Positions 24,133 through 36,448 are shown, counted from the first letter of the stretch. The stretch: DNA of 64,000 nt from Zeus faber (GCA_960531495.1 OY482862.1:924504-988503), one strand, 5' to 3'. Notes: a model not told the origin generated them from the letters alone. Translations and numbers: made by a program.

Positions 24133-24401
24133 ACCTAGAGTTGTAAGAGGAAACAACGTTGTTGAATGGTCTGACTCTGAAGAAAATCCTTCTATTTTGT
24201 GTCACCAGGAGGGCAACGCCAGCAGGAGACAGGTATGCTGCTGATGCCCTGGACCGGGAAGAAGCTTAATTGTTTTTTCTCCCCCACCCTTTCCCCGCTC
24301 ACGATTTGAATACATGGACTTCAGTTGATTAACCCTGAAATCGCTTACCTTTGAGCCTCATTCTGCCGCCAAGGTCAACACCATAGGACTAGGTGTGCCA
24401 C
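24133..24401 (+). repeat. 3' LTR of the Gmr1-like Gypsy
   Basis: Second copy of the LTR described at 20330-20592; by eye about 90% identical. Confidence 0.85.
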
Positions 24402-27400
24402 GGTGTTTATCCTTTTTTGTTTTCATTGTTTGACATTGTAAAAAATACAAATAAAAAAATAGATTTTTTGTTGTAAAACAAAACAGCGAAAGTCACCACA
24501 AATATATATGCAGTGATTTGATATAGTCAAGATTCAAGTGGTTTATCTGTTGCATACATATGTGTATATGCAGTGAAATGTCATTGCAACGCACCCGGAG
24601 ATTACGCACAATAAGCTGTAAAAATACTAAAATGTGCGTAATCAACACGTGACTGCAATTTTTTAGGACCCTCAATCTGGTAATAGCTGGTAACAGGTTG
24701 AAAATCAGACCCCACTTCAGAATTTAGTTAGAATAGTCCAAATATGCACAAAATGGATCGGTATCCATAGCATAGGGATGGTATTTGCAGCAGTGAAGTG
24801 AATTTACTCAATGTAATCAGTGTGTGCCTTATGAAAACTATATGCATAATCAACATTGAGATTGACATTTAACATTTCCACGCAGCTTAGTTTTATCATG
24901 CCATTATAGGGTAAATGTTCTGTGCCGGTTTTCCACAGTCTGCGCTGGGTGCTGCCATATTGCACTGTGGCTTCTGCTGTAATAACTTCTATGGTAATTG
25001 ATGTTCCTGTGGGGAATTGCCACGTTAAACTGCTGCCCTGGGCTCTAAAGGTTCTGTGTGTATGTGTGTCTACAAGAGTGCATTTGTGTCAGTGCATGTT
25101 GTCTCTGTGTGCTGGCTACATGTAGCATGGTGACAAGTAGTGCTAAATAGAAGGACCTTGTTCAAGCAAGAGAAAGTTGTTGCTATTCAAGAAGTTCTTC
25201 CTGTTAAGCGATGCTATGCTTGAAAGGTATCGCTTGTTATTATGCTCCCTGAAGAAATGGTGTTGTCGAGTTTTTGTGCCCGTTGGATGTTTTTTTTTTC
25301 CCCTTGTATGTTTTTTTTATTTTTCATTCTTTACCATTTTTTTATATTCATATATTTTTGTTCTTGTGTATTGGAGGTCACAGTCATTACTACATTAAGA
25401 AGAATAAGAAGAACATTAATTGGTTTTATAAAACACAAAACTCACTCTCTCTTGCTCTCTGAAAAAGAAATTGTGTCAAAGACAAGTAACACGATGAGGG
25501 GACACATTTAATTACTATTTATTTTTTTATAGATTAAATTGGAATACAATTAGATTATATTTAATCTCTCTATCACTTACCCCTAACTTCCTATTTTTAT
25601 GCTTTGCTGAGTATTTGTTGTATTAGAGAGAATAAGTCATGAGTTTTGCTGCAGGCCTGAGTGGGGGTTTGTGTGTCTTTGCTGATGTTAAGGGAATTCT
25701 CTGTCACTTCAAACGTGGAGACATTTTCGCTGGCGACCGGTATGGGGGTAGTGTGACCTGCAGCTATTGGCTCAGGGTTGAGAGGAGAGAGAGAGAGAGA
25801 AAGAGCAAGAGAGAGCATTTCAAACCGCAACAAACAACTCCTTTGCTCGATTGTCAAGTGGTTAAATCGGAGGATTGAGGCGACAAACATATTACTCATA
25901 CGGAATTGCTTTTATTTATTAAAAGGTGATGTGCAGGCCAATGGTGCATTAAATTTAGAATGCGAGAGCTCCAGGATGCAAAAGATTTGATAAAATATGC
26001 AGAATTAATTAAAGCAATTTCTCAGCTCAACAGTTTCTTCCACCATAAGGCGCTCTGTGTAGAAAGGACAGTTTCCCGTAATGAATATCCTTATTTACCT
26101 AAAAAATATAATCAATTGAGGATATGTTGTAAAAACAAGTGCAGGCGGAAACATTCACAAAATAACTAACATAGGATCCAACTAAAAATGTGGTCAAATT
26201 AATTCAAACAGGGGTTAACATAAAGACATCAAGACACACCAAATGGACCTGACCAAATTAAACAGGAGGGAACATAAACAGTATAGGGACACAGCCAAAC
26301 CAAAAGAGACACAAGAGGGATGAAAGAAATATCATAATATAATAAAGGGATAGAGAGAAATGGTTTAACTCTAAATATTATGAACAAGGGACTAAATAAC
26401 ACAAAATTCACATGTGTGATGAGTGCAAAATAAATCCAAAAAACATGAATCTATAAAGAGGATTATAGTTAAAGTAATGAACAACCCTTCGCCCCCCCTT
26501 AGGTAGGACAGAATGGATTCCTCCACAGCAAGTTAAACGCCCTTAAGTGCTTTGGCTGTGTAGCTCTTTACAAAAGACAAGATGGTGTCCGATAGCAGTG
26601 GTACTCTAAATTAAATCAAACTAAAATAAAATATGTGTGACATATGAAACTAAACCTATGTGTCATTATTGGTGTTTACAACTTTGTGCATGTGCATGAT
26701 GAATGTAGTGTGTAAAAAGATCAATTTTAACAAACATAGGCAAAATATAAAGCCTGTATATCAGAGTGGACAATGTACAGTATATCAAGTGGAAATGCTA
26801 TAAAAGATAATTTAGTGAGTCCTTTTTTTTATTATTAGAGAGCACAAGTTGCACTCTGGCTCGGGGGACAATGGTGGGGGACCATGACATCATTGACCAT
26901 CCTGAATATGGACATGGACTCGGTATTTCTCATATTCATATACCACATTTCTATTGAACCAGTCATTCCATTTCACCAGACGTAACGTATCATAACCACA
27001 GTATATGCATGTGTAATAGCCTTTCTATTTTCGAAATAATTTCAGCTCACCTATTTAAATTGCAGATGATTGCCTTCCAGATATTTTTTTAAAAAGTGCT
27101 TCCCAATTATAACAGAACCTTGAAAAAGTTTGAACTCTTGAAATTGAATTATTTACAGTTTACATGTGTTTCATTCAGATGCTTTGAGATCTCGCACCCT
27201 CTTGGTCCTTGTCATACATGTCTGTATTTAACAAGCTCCAACTGATGGCAGCATATTCCAGGCCTTTGCACGAAGAAAGTGTGTGGAGGAAGTTCTCCAG
27301 AAGCCCATCTTTCATCTTATTACGCAACCCCCGAACAAAAAACAACAACCCGCGGCAATACTTAAAAGGTTGCCCAACTGTGACCTGGCAAATTTGCTGG

Positions 27401-28205
27401 CAGCATTGAAGGCCTTGTGACGCTGCCAAAGTGTGAAATAAAATTCCACCAGCTACAAATCCAAATCCGATTGCCTTAGTCTGTCAGTACAAAATCAGGC
27501 CCCCATTCACTCAGGTAGTAGAGGGATTCAGTGGCGATTCTGAAGGCCTTGGAGGAGTGTATAATTCTTTTTCCACATGGAGACAGCAGAGAAGCCAAGC
27601 TGATGGATAACATTTTTGGACGCAGACTGGTAAATCCTTCCTGACCTAAGCAGCACTCAGAATGTAAAGAAAGATAATTGATTGACCAGATTAATGCAAA
27701 AAAACCCTTATTTTATTATATTAATAATTAAGACACCGTTTTCTTCTTCTTTCTTCATTCAAATGTAGTATCCTGGCCCTGGTTTCAGTATGTACAATTT
27801 CAAAGTCTTAGTACGATATTGCTTTAATTTCCATCTGGCAACACTCGTGCTTCCTGTGTCTAGTGAGTTATATAAGTGTGGATGTAGCCAGAAGACCAGT
27901 TGCAAACCTGATAAAATGCACAGTTTGCAACAAGTTACCTGTTTTCAAGATAGTGAACCTATCTTTTAATGTGAACCTTAACTCAGCAGCAAGCCAAAAA
28001 TCTGTCCATAAATTTGCTATACCATTACTCACCTTTAAGTGCATGTTTCGGAAACGATACATTTGCGCTGAATAGTGACGACTTGAGGGTCATTCAAATC
28101 ATTGTGTTCAAATCATCATGCTGTATGAGCTTCTGATGTAATGCTTTCACAGTCCCAATGAAATTGGCCGTGTATCTTCCATCGTCACTATCATTGACCT
28201 GACAC
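24402..28205. other. Long AT-rich stretch without a recognised gene
   Basis: About 3.8 kb. A LINE 3'-end fragment is called separately at 24518-24640. There are T-rich tracts near 25290-25360 and an AGAGAG patch near 25787. The open frames are short, compositionally biased and lack domains. No exon could be supported. Confidence 0.5.
24518..24640 (-). mobile_element. CR1/L2-like LINE 3'-end fragment
   Basis: AGATTCAAGTGGTTTATCTG, GCAGTGAAATGTC and CAACGCACCCGG recur almost unchanged at 31722-31800, where they join a reverse transcriptase relic. This is therefore a stub of the same LINE family, inserted in reverse. Confidence 0.7.
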
Positions 28206-28345
28206 TGTAATGGAAAAATACAGACCAAGATGATAAACCATGTTGAAACTGCTGAAACAATTACAGTTACTTTGTGACCTATGCATATGACTACACCATC
28301 AGAAACTGCCTTTGTGACACCCTCAGAGTCATATATATATACATA
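28206..28345 (+). repeat. Retroviral LTR fragment (fossil)
   Basis: Begins TGTAATGGAAAAATACAGAC and follows the LTR at 38766-39050 for about 130 bp (CATGTTGAAACTGCT, TGTGACCTATGCATATGACT, CTGCCTTTGTGACACCCTC). It ends in a TA-rich tract just before the intact Tc1 element. Confidence 0.75.
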
Positions 28346-28364
28346 CATACTGTACATATATAAA

Positions 28365-29968
28365 CAGTGGGGCAAAAAAGTATTTAGTCAGCCACCAATT
28401 GTGCAAGTTCTCCCACTTAAAAAGATGAGAGAGGCCTGTTATTTTCATCATAGGTTCACCTCAACTATGAGAGACAAAATGAGAAAAAAAAATCCAGAAA
28501 ATCACATTGTCTGATTTTTAAAGAATTTATTTGCAAATTATGGTGGAAAATAAGTATTTGGTCAATAACAAAGGTTCATCTCAATACTTTGTTATTTACC
28601 CTTTGTTTGCAATGACAGAGGTCAAACGTTTTCTGTAAGTCTTCACAAGGTTTTCACACACTGTTGCTGGTATTTTGGCCCATTCCTCCATGCAGATCTC
28701 CTCTAGAGCAGTGATGTTTTGGGGCTGTCGCTGGGCAACACGGACTTTCAACTCCCTCCAAAGATTTTCTATGGGGTTGAGATCTGGAGACTGGCTAGGC
28801 CACTCCAGGACCTTGAAATGCTTCTTACGAAGCCACTCCTTCGCTGCCCGGGCGTTGTGTTTGGGATCAATGTCATGCTGAAAGACCCTGCCACGTTTCA
28901 TCTTCAATGCCCTTTCTGATGGAAGGAGGTTTTCACTCAAAATCTCACCATACATGGCCCCATTCATTCTTTCCTTTACATGGATTAGTCGTCCTGGTCC
29001 CTCTGCAGAAAAACAGCCCCAAAGCATGATGTTTCCACCCCCATGCTTCACAGTAGGTATGGTGTTCTTTGGATGCAACTCAACTTTCTTTCTCCTCCAA
29101 ACACGACAAGTTAAGTTTTTACCAAAAAGTTCTATTTTGGTTTCATCTGACCATATGACATTCTCCCAATCCTCTTCTAAATCATCCAAATGCTCTCTAG
29201 CAAACTTCAGACGGGCCTGGACATGTACTGGCTTCAGCAGGGGGACACGTCTGGCACTGCAGGATTTGAGTCCCTGGCGGCGTAGTGTGTTACTGATGGT
29301 AGCCTTTGTTACTTTGGTCCCAGCTCTCTGCAGGTCATTCACAAGGTCCCCCCGTGTGGTTCTGGGATGTTTGCTCACTGTTCTTGTGATCATTTTGACC
29401 CCACGGGGTGAGATCTTGCATGGAGCCCCAGATAGAGGGAGATTATCAGTGGTCTTGTATGTCTTCAATTTTCTAATAATTGCTCCCACAGTTGATTTCT
29501 TCACAACAAGCTGCTTACCTATTGCACATTCAGTCTTCCCAGCCTGGTGCAGGTCTACAATTTTGTTTCTGGTGTCCTTTGACAGCTCTTTGGTCTTGGC
29601 CATAGTGGAGTTTGGAGTGTGACTGTTTGAGGTTGTGGACAGGTGTCTTTTATACTGATAACGAGTTCAAACAGATGCCATTAATAAAGGTAACGAGTGG
29701 AGGACAGAGGAGCCTCTTAAAGAAAAAGTTACAGGTCTGTGAAAGCCAGAAATCTTGTTTGTTTGTAGGTGACCAAATACTTATTTACCGAGGAATTTAC
29801 CAATTAATTCATTAAAAATCCTACAATGTGATTTCCTGGATTCTTTCCCCCCATTCTGTCTCTCATAGTCGAAGTGTACCTATGATGAAAATTACAGGCC
29901 TCTCTCATCTTTTTAAGTGGGAGAACTTGCACAATTGGTGGCTGACTAAATACTTTTTTGCCCCACTG
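28365..29968 (-). mobile_element. Tc1-like DNA transposon, apparently complete, DD34E
   Basis: A 1604-bp element. Terminal inverted repeats of about 210 bp start CAGTGGGGCAAAAAAGTATT on both sides; the first 75 bp or so are identical by eye. An inner direct repeat AAATAAGTATTTGGTCA recurs in the left arm (about 28547) and as a diverged inverted copy in the right arm, the IR/DR layout of fish Tc1 elements. It sits in a TA-rich tract. The transposase frame on the minus strand is open from end to end. Confidence 0.96.
28596..29603 (-). CDS. Tc1-like transposase, 335 aa, apparently intact
   Basis: A cut-and-paste transposase that would bind the repeats inside the terminal arms and move the element into TA sites. 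The N-terminal half (about 1-120) carries two helix-turn-helix segments of paired-like type, starting [20 protein letters not shown], with a GRPR-like hinge at [11 protein letters not shown]. The catalytic core has the first aspartate in [13 protein letters not shown], the second in [10 protein letters not shown] and the glutamate in [11 protein letters not shown] count 34 residues between the last two, so it is DD34E. The glycine-rich box [13 protein letters not shown] is present. Length is normal for the family (about 340 aa). The start is the first methionine, at the usual family start. Activity cannot be judged from sequence alone. Confidence 0.95.
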   Translation of the reverse strand: MAKTKELSKDTRNKIVDLHQAGKTECAIGKQLVVKKSTVGAIIRKLKTYKTTDNLPLSGAPCKISPRGVKMITRTVSKHPRTTRGDLVNDLQRAGTKVTKATISNTLRRQGLKSCSARRVPLLKPVHVQARLKFAREHLDDLEEDWENVIWSDETKIELFGKNLTCRVWRRKKVELHPKNTIPTVKHGGGNIMLWGCFSAEGPGRLIHVKERMNGAMYGEILSENLLPSERALKMKRGRVFQHDIDPKHNARAAKEWLRKKHFKVLEWPSQSPDLNPIENLWRELKVRVAQRQPQNITALEEICMEEWAKIPATVCENLVKTYRKRLTSVIANKG

Positions 29969-29970
29969 TA

Positions 29971-30534
29971 TATATATACATATATATATATATATGAGGC
30001 AAAGGGATCAGAAAATGACATATAAATTGAATACAATATAATTATACTACAGAAATATTCTTAATAATTCTATCCTATTGAAATCGACTGGGAAAACACA
30101 TATCTAATACTAAATATAATTATATCAACTCATAACCAAATATCCAGACAGAATTCAAGAACATCTCCACCTCAAATTGGCCAAAACTCTCTTCCCACAT
30201 TTGACTAAATAAGAGTAAAAGACCATTAAGGGTTATCTACACTATACTATAACAAGGCACTCGGAAAAACCCAAGTCGTAGGAGGGAAAAATCCTGTGTG
30301 AAGCCATTCTACAATTCTAACTAGAAAACTAAATCATGAATCACATTAAGAAATAAACGAATTCCACAAACACATAATGCTAAGCAATGGTTATCACTTA
30401 ATAATGACAACAACAAAATTCATTGTGTAAACATAATGACCAACACATCCTATAAGTAAGGATAAACATAATTAGACAAACATCTTCACATTTCAACATC
30501 TCAACGTCTCAACTTCGTCATCATCATAAGGTTT
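29971..30534. other. AT-rich stretch, possibly 3' flank of the envelope remnant
   Basis: No gene. It lies directly downstream of the minus-strand envelope remnant, so it may include the end of that retroelement, but no LTR border was recognised. Confidence 0.35.
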
Positions 30535-30874
30535 CTAATCATCTAGTGGTATGGAGACAAAATGTCCCGCCATCATATTAGTAATCATCTTACAAAGAAA
30601 AGGTAATATACACGCTAGACAGCAGCATAGCGTCAAACACAATATCACTACAGGTATCAATATTTTTATGAGCGTAGAAATCCATGCCCCCAGGAATCTG
30701 GCAGAGTTCCAGCTTTTCCTCTGTAAAAGATGTCGCGAGATCACCACCAGTCACCTGGTCATGTAGAGGTCCTTCAAATGGGATGGGTAGGGTTGCTTTG
30801 ACCTGGGCATATAGACTCAAACACTTGGGTGAGAGACACACATTATGACAACAATGTTTGGTATAGGTCCACAA
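30535..30874 (-). mobile_element. Retroviral envelope transmembrane remnant (fossil)
   Basis: Minus-strand reading shows a transmembrane-anchor pattern with a hydrophobic LIKILIPVVILCLTLCCC and a short cytoplasmic tail. The tail end resembles that of the plus-strand envelope remnant near 38600. It is a small broken piece of a gamma/epsilon-like endogenous retrovirus, in opposite orientation to the larger one at 36495-39050. Confidence 0.6.
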
Positions 30875-31704
30875 TTGTAAAATGGAGTACGTGGAATAAT
30901 TCTGTGATTTCCCAGATTGTTATAGTCTCAGTGCAAAATAAATGGTTGCACCCTAGTGTAACAACAGAATAATATTATAACAATGTCTGATATGTGGGAG
31001 ATAATGTCCATAGAATATTGATTAGGCTACAAAATAACTAACAGTGTGTAAATCATGCATGGTTATTAGTTTTTCATTTAATGAAAAACTAGCAGGAGAG
31101 ATAGGACTCAGTACATACAGTACCAAGTGTATGTACCAATCATGTACCTCTAATCAAGTACCAATCATGTGAATCTCCAGAAGAGGGAAGAAGAGAAGTT
31201 GGAGTAAGTGAAGTGAAAGTTGCTCATGTTGATGTCTTGTTCTAAGTATTTTAGGAAGTCCTGTGTATCCACGACACAAGCAGATCAATAAACGATCAAT
31301 ATTCAAATGAATGTGCTGCAATTAATAAAATCAAAATCAGTCAAAATAAATTACAGTAATGTGGGAGAAGAAAACAGAAGAAGAAAACGGAGGCTTCACA
31401 GAACTTCAACAATAATTTAAGCAACTAGAGATGGTAAAGAAAAAATATGATTCACCTACCAAAATATTTTTAAATTTTGCATTCAATACTATATTCCTGT
31501 TTTTTTATATAATTCTGAAAGGTACAATTAATAACTGCTAACAATAAGCCTGAGATCCCAGCAGTTAACTGGCGTTGATCAATAACATTTGATCAGTTAT
31601 CCATTATCTCACAGTCAATTTCCGTTACCCAACTCCTAAAAAATCCCATAATTATGGGTTAAGCTTTGAACTTCAAGTATGACCTTTTGTCCAGGGAGTA
31701 TTCA

Positions 31705-33030
31705 AGATTGAAGATTCAAGATTCAAGAGGTTTATTCGTCACATACATATACATACTTTCATACATATATGCAGTGAAATGTCAATGCAACGCACCCGGT
31801 GATTACACACAATATGTCCAAGGCTGAAGTAGCTACCTAAGAATTTCTTCTAGACCACTTAACTGATTCCTAAAATGTAATGCAGTAAGTCGAATACTAT
31901 AGAATAAAATAAAAATATATAGAATAAAATAAAATAAAATAGAATAGATAAAGGGAATAGGCTTATGTATATGGGATAGACTTACGTATATGGGATAGGC
32001 TAATTATGTATATACAGATATGTGCATTTAAGTGAGGTAGCCTTTGTGAGATATACAGCACAGTATTCAACAGTACGGCGCAGCAATACGGTAACACCGA
32101 ACTACCCAGAACAGTGACACAGAATGTGGTACAGTATGCTACATACAGTAAAGTAAGGTAGTGGAGCCTATGTGTGTGACTCAGTGAGGACCCCTGGTGA
32201 GGTCAGCATCGACAGTTCTTATGGCTATGACTCAGTCTCAGTCTCTCTGTTCTCGCTGCGTGACTGCGGAGGCGCAGTCTGACCGCAGCAGCTGGAACAG
32301 TCCGTTGTTGCGGTGGTGAGGATCCTTCATGATCCTGCGGGCTCTGCTACTACACCTCCTGGTGTATAAGTCCTGCAGGGAGGGGAGGGTAGTTCCAGTG
32401 GTACATTCAGCTGAACGCACCACCCTCTGCAGGGCCTGCCTGTCCTGAGCAGTACAGTTTCCAAACCAGGCAGTGATGTTGCCTGTCAGGATGCTCTCCA
32501 CTGCTCCAGAGTAGAAGGACTTGAGGAACCTCACCGAGAGCCGGAATTTCCTCAGCTGCCTGAAGTGGTGAAGACGCTACCTCACCTTTCTCACCAGAGT
32601 GTCTGATTGTAAAGTCCATGTTAAATCCTCTGTGATGTGGACTCCCAGGTACTTGAAGTCCTATTAATCACCAAGGGCGCGTGCAACCTTGGTTGTAATC
32701 CTCGCCTTAAGTCCACAATCAGCTCCTTAGTTGACGTTCAGGTGGAGGCTGTTGTCCTGGCACCAGAGTGACAGGTCAGCCACCTCCTCGCGGTAGGCCT
32801 TCTCATCACAGTTGGTGATCAGGCCCACGACAACGGTGTCGTCAGCAAACTTGATGATGGTGTTGGAGCTGGACCTGGCCACACAGTCATGTGTGTACAG
32901 GGAGTACAGTAGGGGGATGAGGACGCAGCCCTGGGGGAATCCTGTGTTCAGGGTGAAGGAGCTGGACATGTGCTTCCCCACCCTAACCACCTGGGGGCGG
33001 ACTGTGAGGAAATCCAGGATCCAGGCACAA
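31705..33030 (-). mobile_element. CR1/L2-like LINE fragment
   Basis: Minus-strand reverse transcriptase relic. The upstream part shows [20 protein letters not shown] and the catalytic FADDTVV, then [12 protein letters not shown]. The downstream part shows KSFYSGAVESILTGNITAWF and HHRNNGLFQLLRS, a C-terminal region typical of fish CR1/L2-group LINEs. The 3' end (near 31705-31800) has the TTCAAGAGGTTTATTCGTCA stretch shared with 24518-24640. It is 5' truncated and contains frame breaks. Confidence 0.88.
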
Positions 33031-33381
33031 CTATAACTAAATATTCAACTATATATTCAACTATAAGTCCCATCATTCTGCAGTCTGATTAGAGAAAACT
33101 TGAGAAGTTATTTGGCATTTCCCATCAAGTTAACACCTTTACTTGAATAAAATAAATTATATATATATGTATATATATTTATAATGACAATAAAATAGCC
33201 ATCATTCAAATTGAGACCATCTAAAACCAAGAAGGGCTAATATTACCATATTTGCAAATCAATGAAGCAATCACTTTTGTCTATAATCTGTGCCTAATTC
33301 TGTTTCTACTTAATCATTTAATTTACTAACTACTTAAATCTTTTCCTAAAATTTTGGAAAATGATTTAATTTAAATTCAAA

Positions 33382-35297
33382 GGGGAAGAGGGGGAAGGTG
33401 TGTCCGGAGACAGTAGGAGAGGAAGAAGGGTAGGAGAGTAGAGTTGAGAGTAGGAACTTTGAATGTTGGCACTATGAAGGGTAAAGAGAGAGAGCTGGCT
33501 GACATGATGAATAGAAGGATGGTAGATGTACCATGTGTACAAGAGGCCAGGTGGTAGGGGAGTAAGGCCAGGAGTATTGGAGCCGGGTACAAACTGTTCT
33601 ACCATGGAGTGGATGACAGGAGAAATGGGGTAGGAATAGTCTTGAAGGAAGAATATGTCAAGAGTGTTTTAGAGGTGACGAGAGTGTCGGACAGAGTGAT
33701 GAGCATGAAGCTGGAATTTGATGGGGCGATAATGAATGTGGTCAGTGCATATGCTCCCCAAGTTGAGTGTGAGATGGAAGAGAAAGAAGAATTCTTTAGT
33801 GAGTGATGTAGTGGTGGAGAGTGTCCCCAAGGGAGAGAGAGTGGTTGTTGGAGCAGATCTCAAAGGGCATGTTGGCGAAGGAATCAGAGACATACTGTAG
33901 GTGACGAGAAGGTGATGGGTAGGTATGATGTCAAGGAGAGGAATGTGGAAGGACAGATGGTGGTGGATTTCGCCAAAATGATGGAATTGGCTGTTGTGGA
34001 TACGTATTTCAAGAAGATGGAGGAACACAGGGTGACATACAAGAGTGGAGGAAGGTGCATACAGGTGGACTACATCTTATGCAGGAGGTACAATCTGAAA
34101 GAGATTAGTGACTGCAAAGTGGTGGTAGGGGAGTCTGTTGCTAGACAGCATCGGATGTTGGTCTGCAGGATGACTCTGGAGGCCAGGAAGAGGAAGAGAG
34201 TGAAAGAAGAGCCAAAGATAAAGAGAAAAGAAAGAGAAGAAGAAAAAGTCTTTAATTGTCACACGACACTCCACAACACATGCTTGCACACACACACACA
34301 CACACATGCTTGATGGTGGCCGGTGAAATGGCTCCTCTGCTCTTGACCCATCCTGGCTTGTCCTTCCTCCGGGGGCACAGCCAGGAGCAGTGGGCAGCGT
34401 ACGTGGACGCGCCCGGGGACCAGGTGATAAGTGTCCATAGCTGGTCAGACGATGATGGGTGCATGTTTTTGGTGGGGGTCCTTACTGACGTGAGGTGGAG
34501 GAAACCCCATGTGAGCACGGGGAGAACATGCAAACTCCACACAGAAAGGCTCCTGTTTTTGGAAGATAACCCGCCGGAGCACGGTGCCAACAGCGCCCCA
34601 GGCGGGAATCGAACCCAGGACCTTCTTGCTGTGAGGCAGCAGTGCAATGCACTGCGCCACCGTGCCACAAAAAGATAAAATTGTGGAAGTTGAAAAAGGA
34701 GGAGGTTGCATATGTTTTAGGAAAGAGGTAAGGCAGGCAATAGGTGGTAATGAACGGTTACCAGATGACTGGGAAACAATTGCAGAAGCGGAGATGGCCA
34801 AGAAGTTACTCGGTGTATCATGCAGGAAGAGGAAGGAAGCCAAGGACTCTTGGTGGTGGACTGAGGAAGTACAGGAGAGCATAGAGTAGAAGAGGTTGGC
34901 GAAGAAGAAATGGGATAGTTGATGAATGAAGAAAATGGGAGGGAGGGAAGAGTGGATGATGTGGGGAAAGGCAGTTGGCCCAGAGGACATACCTGGGGAA
35001 TCATGGAAGTGTTTAGGTGAGATGGTAGGGGCTATCCTAACGAGACTGTTTAACACCATCCTGGAAAGGGAGAGTATGCCGGAGGAGTGTAGAAGAATTA
35101 TACTGGTAGGGTACTCGAAGGGTTCCAGCAAAAGTGAAGGGGAAGGTCTACAAGACGGTAGTGAGACCAGCTATGTTGTACGGTTTGGAGGAGGTGGCAC
35201 TGATAAAAAGGCAGGTGGCTGAACTGGAGGTGGCAGAGTTGAAGATGTTGAGATTTTCATTGGCAGTGACAAGGATGGACAGGATTAAGAATGAGTA
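33382..35297 (+). mobile_element. RTE-type LINE, interrupted by a SINE
   Basis: Plus-strand ORF2 relic. The endonuclease part shows VMSMKLEFDGAIMNVVSAYA (33690s), EGQMVVDFAKMMELAVVDTY and TYKSGGRCIQVDYILCRR, matching the apurinic endonuclease of RTE-group LINEs. Past the SINE it resumes with FRKEVRQAIGGNERLPDDWE. Near 35117-35130 it jumps from the start of the reverse transcriptase region to a C-terminal KVYKTVVRPAMLYGLEEVAL, so most of the reverse transcriptase is deleted. Stops and frame changes are present. It sits inside copy B of the 1.7-kb repeat, with a possible short ATTCAA duplication at the edges. Confidence 0.9.
34235..34668 (-). mobile_element. tRNA-headed SINE, full-length, nested in RTE LINE
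   Basis: Read on the minus strand, the head is GGCACGGTGGCGCAGTGCAT with a B-box GGGTTCGATTCC. The body contains a block common in fish SINEs (GAGCACGGGGAGAACATGCA on the plus strand). The tail passes a CA microsatellite and ends in GTGACAATTAAAGACTTTTT. A duplication of about AAAGATAAA is visible near 34214 and 34670. The 3' half also occurs at 21115-21288. Confidence 0.88.
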
Positions 35298-36114
35298 CAT
35301 TCAATTCACCAATATTCTTACTACAATGTTGTTTTTCTTAGAGAACATGTAATAATCTGTGTACTATCAGGATAGACAGATTGACAAAACCATGGCTGAG
35401 AACACAGAACACAGAAGCAACTGCCATGATAATCGCACAGATATCATTTTCCTACAGGACTTCAGGTGGTCAGTCATTCCACAGCTCTCAGTTGGAGTAG
35501 AAAAACATTCAGATTGCAGTCATTCACTTCGATGTTTTTTCTGATGCAGTGACAAATGCTGGTCCAAAAGAGCATCGTTGATTAGGCTCCTCAACTGTGC
35601 ACAACACATTTCTCAATTGTGCGTTTGCTGCACTTGGAGGTCAAACACTTCATGTTCGTCGGTGGAGAGGAGGAGCAGCAACGCTTGCATTTCATTTCAC
35701 ATAACAGAACTTTGTTTGTTGTTCAGAAAATGCCCCAAGTTATTCAGCTTGATGTTGGCCAAACTGGCTCGCTGTATACAAGGTCTTCACAGACCTTCTT
35801 GGAAATGCAGGAGTCGGCATGTCTCTCAGCAGGATATTAGCAAAAATAGGAATGTCCTTTGGGCCTGTGTGAAAAGCCCTTGGGTGCTTAATGTTTTTGT
35901 TTGCAGACATTATCAGAAGATGAAAAAAGAGGTCTACCACTGTAACAGGCAGTGTCAAAAAGATAATTACTCTAGAGCTCTCTGACAACAGTGTCCCTGA
36001 GTGATAACACAGGGATCATTAACTCAGCTTCTGAACATTGCTTCAACAATGAGGTAAATTTAGGAGAATGTCATATTTAAATAAGAACTAATCAAAATGA
36101 TTCTGGTTCTATAG

Positions 36115-36411
36115 GGCGAATGACAAGAGCACAGAACTATTTATCATGTTTGGGTCCAAAAACAACTGATCACTACTTCAAGAGGGGGAGAATCACCACA
36201 GGTGAGACAAATAAACATAGAAACAAACAACATTTACACAAAAACATAAACATTGGATGACAACATGTATTGAAAAACAGTGAATTACGTCCAGGAAAAC
36301 TGGAACTACAACTGGTCACGTGGCCTCTTCCTGTTATAATTATGGCAGCAAATGAGGGGGGAAAGGAGAGGAATGCAACCAGGTGGTGTGTGCGTGTGTG
36401 ATGGGACCACC

Positions 36412-36448
<37 letters not shown>

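Larger units (their letters stand above)
20330..24401 (+). mobile_element. Gypsy LTR retrotransposon, Gmr1-like order, fossil
   Basis: Two similar LTRs of about 265 bp (20330-20592 and 24133-24401) bracket an internal region. Parts in order: gag (from about 20640), protease-like patch near 21490-21560, integrase (about 22050-22710), then RNase H (about 23590-23830). Integrase ahead of RNase H is the order known for Gmr1-like Gypsy elements and the reverse of ordinary Gypsy. A reverse transcriptase was not recognised by eye. The element has received a SINE fragment, a GC-rich repeat and a second SINE. It is heavily broken and old. Confidence 0.8.
31200..36085 (-). repeat. Unclassified 1.7-kb interspersed repeat, copy B, with nested insertions
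   Basis: Reverse-complement copy of 12395-14085. Matching blocks lie at about 31200-31270 and 31510-31620, 33185-33375, and 35300-36085. The gaps between blocks are filled by a CR1/L2-like LINE (31705-33030) and an RTE LINE (33382-35297), the latter itself holding a SINE. The blocks appear in exact reverse order, so the nested layout is well supported. No shared protein frame is evident. Confidence 0.7.

Noticed and set aside
25177-25511. Hydrophobic plus-strand frames that look like membrane proteins
   Set aside because: The hydrophobicity comes from T-rich tracts; no start context or conserved motif.
28954-29622. A 222-aa plus-strand frame
   Set aside because: It is the shadow of the Tc1 transposase on the opposite strand.
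34600-34668. Possible minus-strand tRNA gene
   Set aside because: It is the tRNA-like head of the SINE at 34235-34668.
34256-34678. A 140-aa frame with an apparently conserved sequence
   Set aside because: It is translation of the SINE; its conservation across the genome is repeat-derived.
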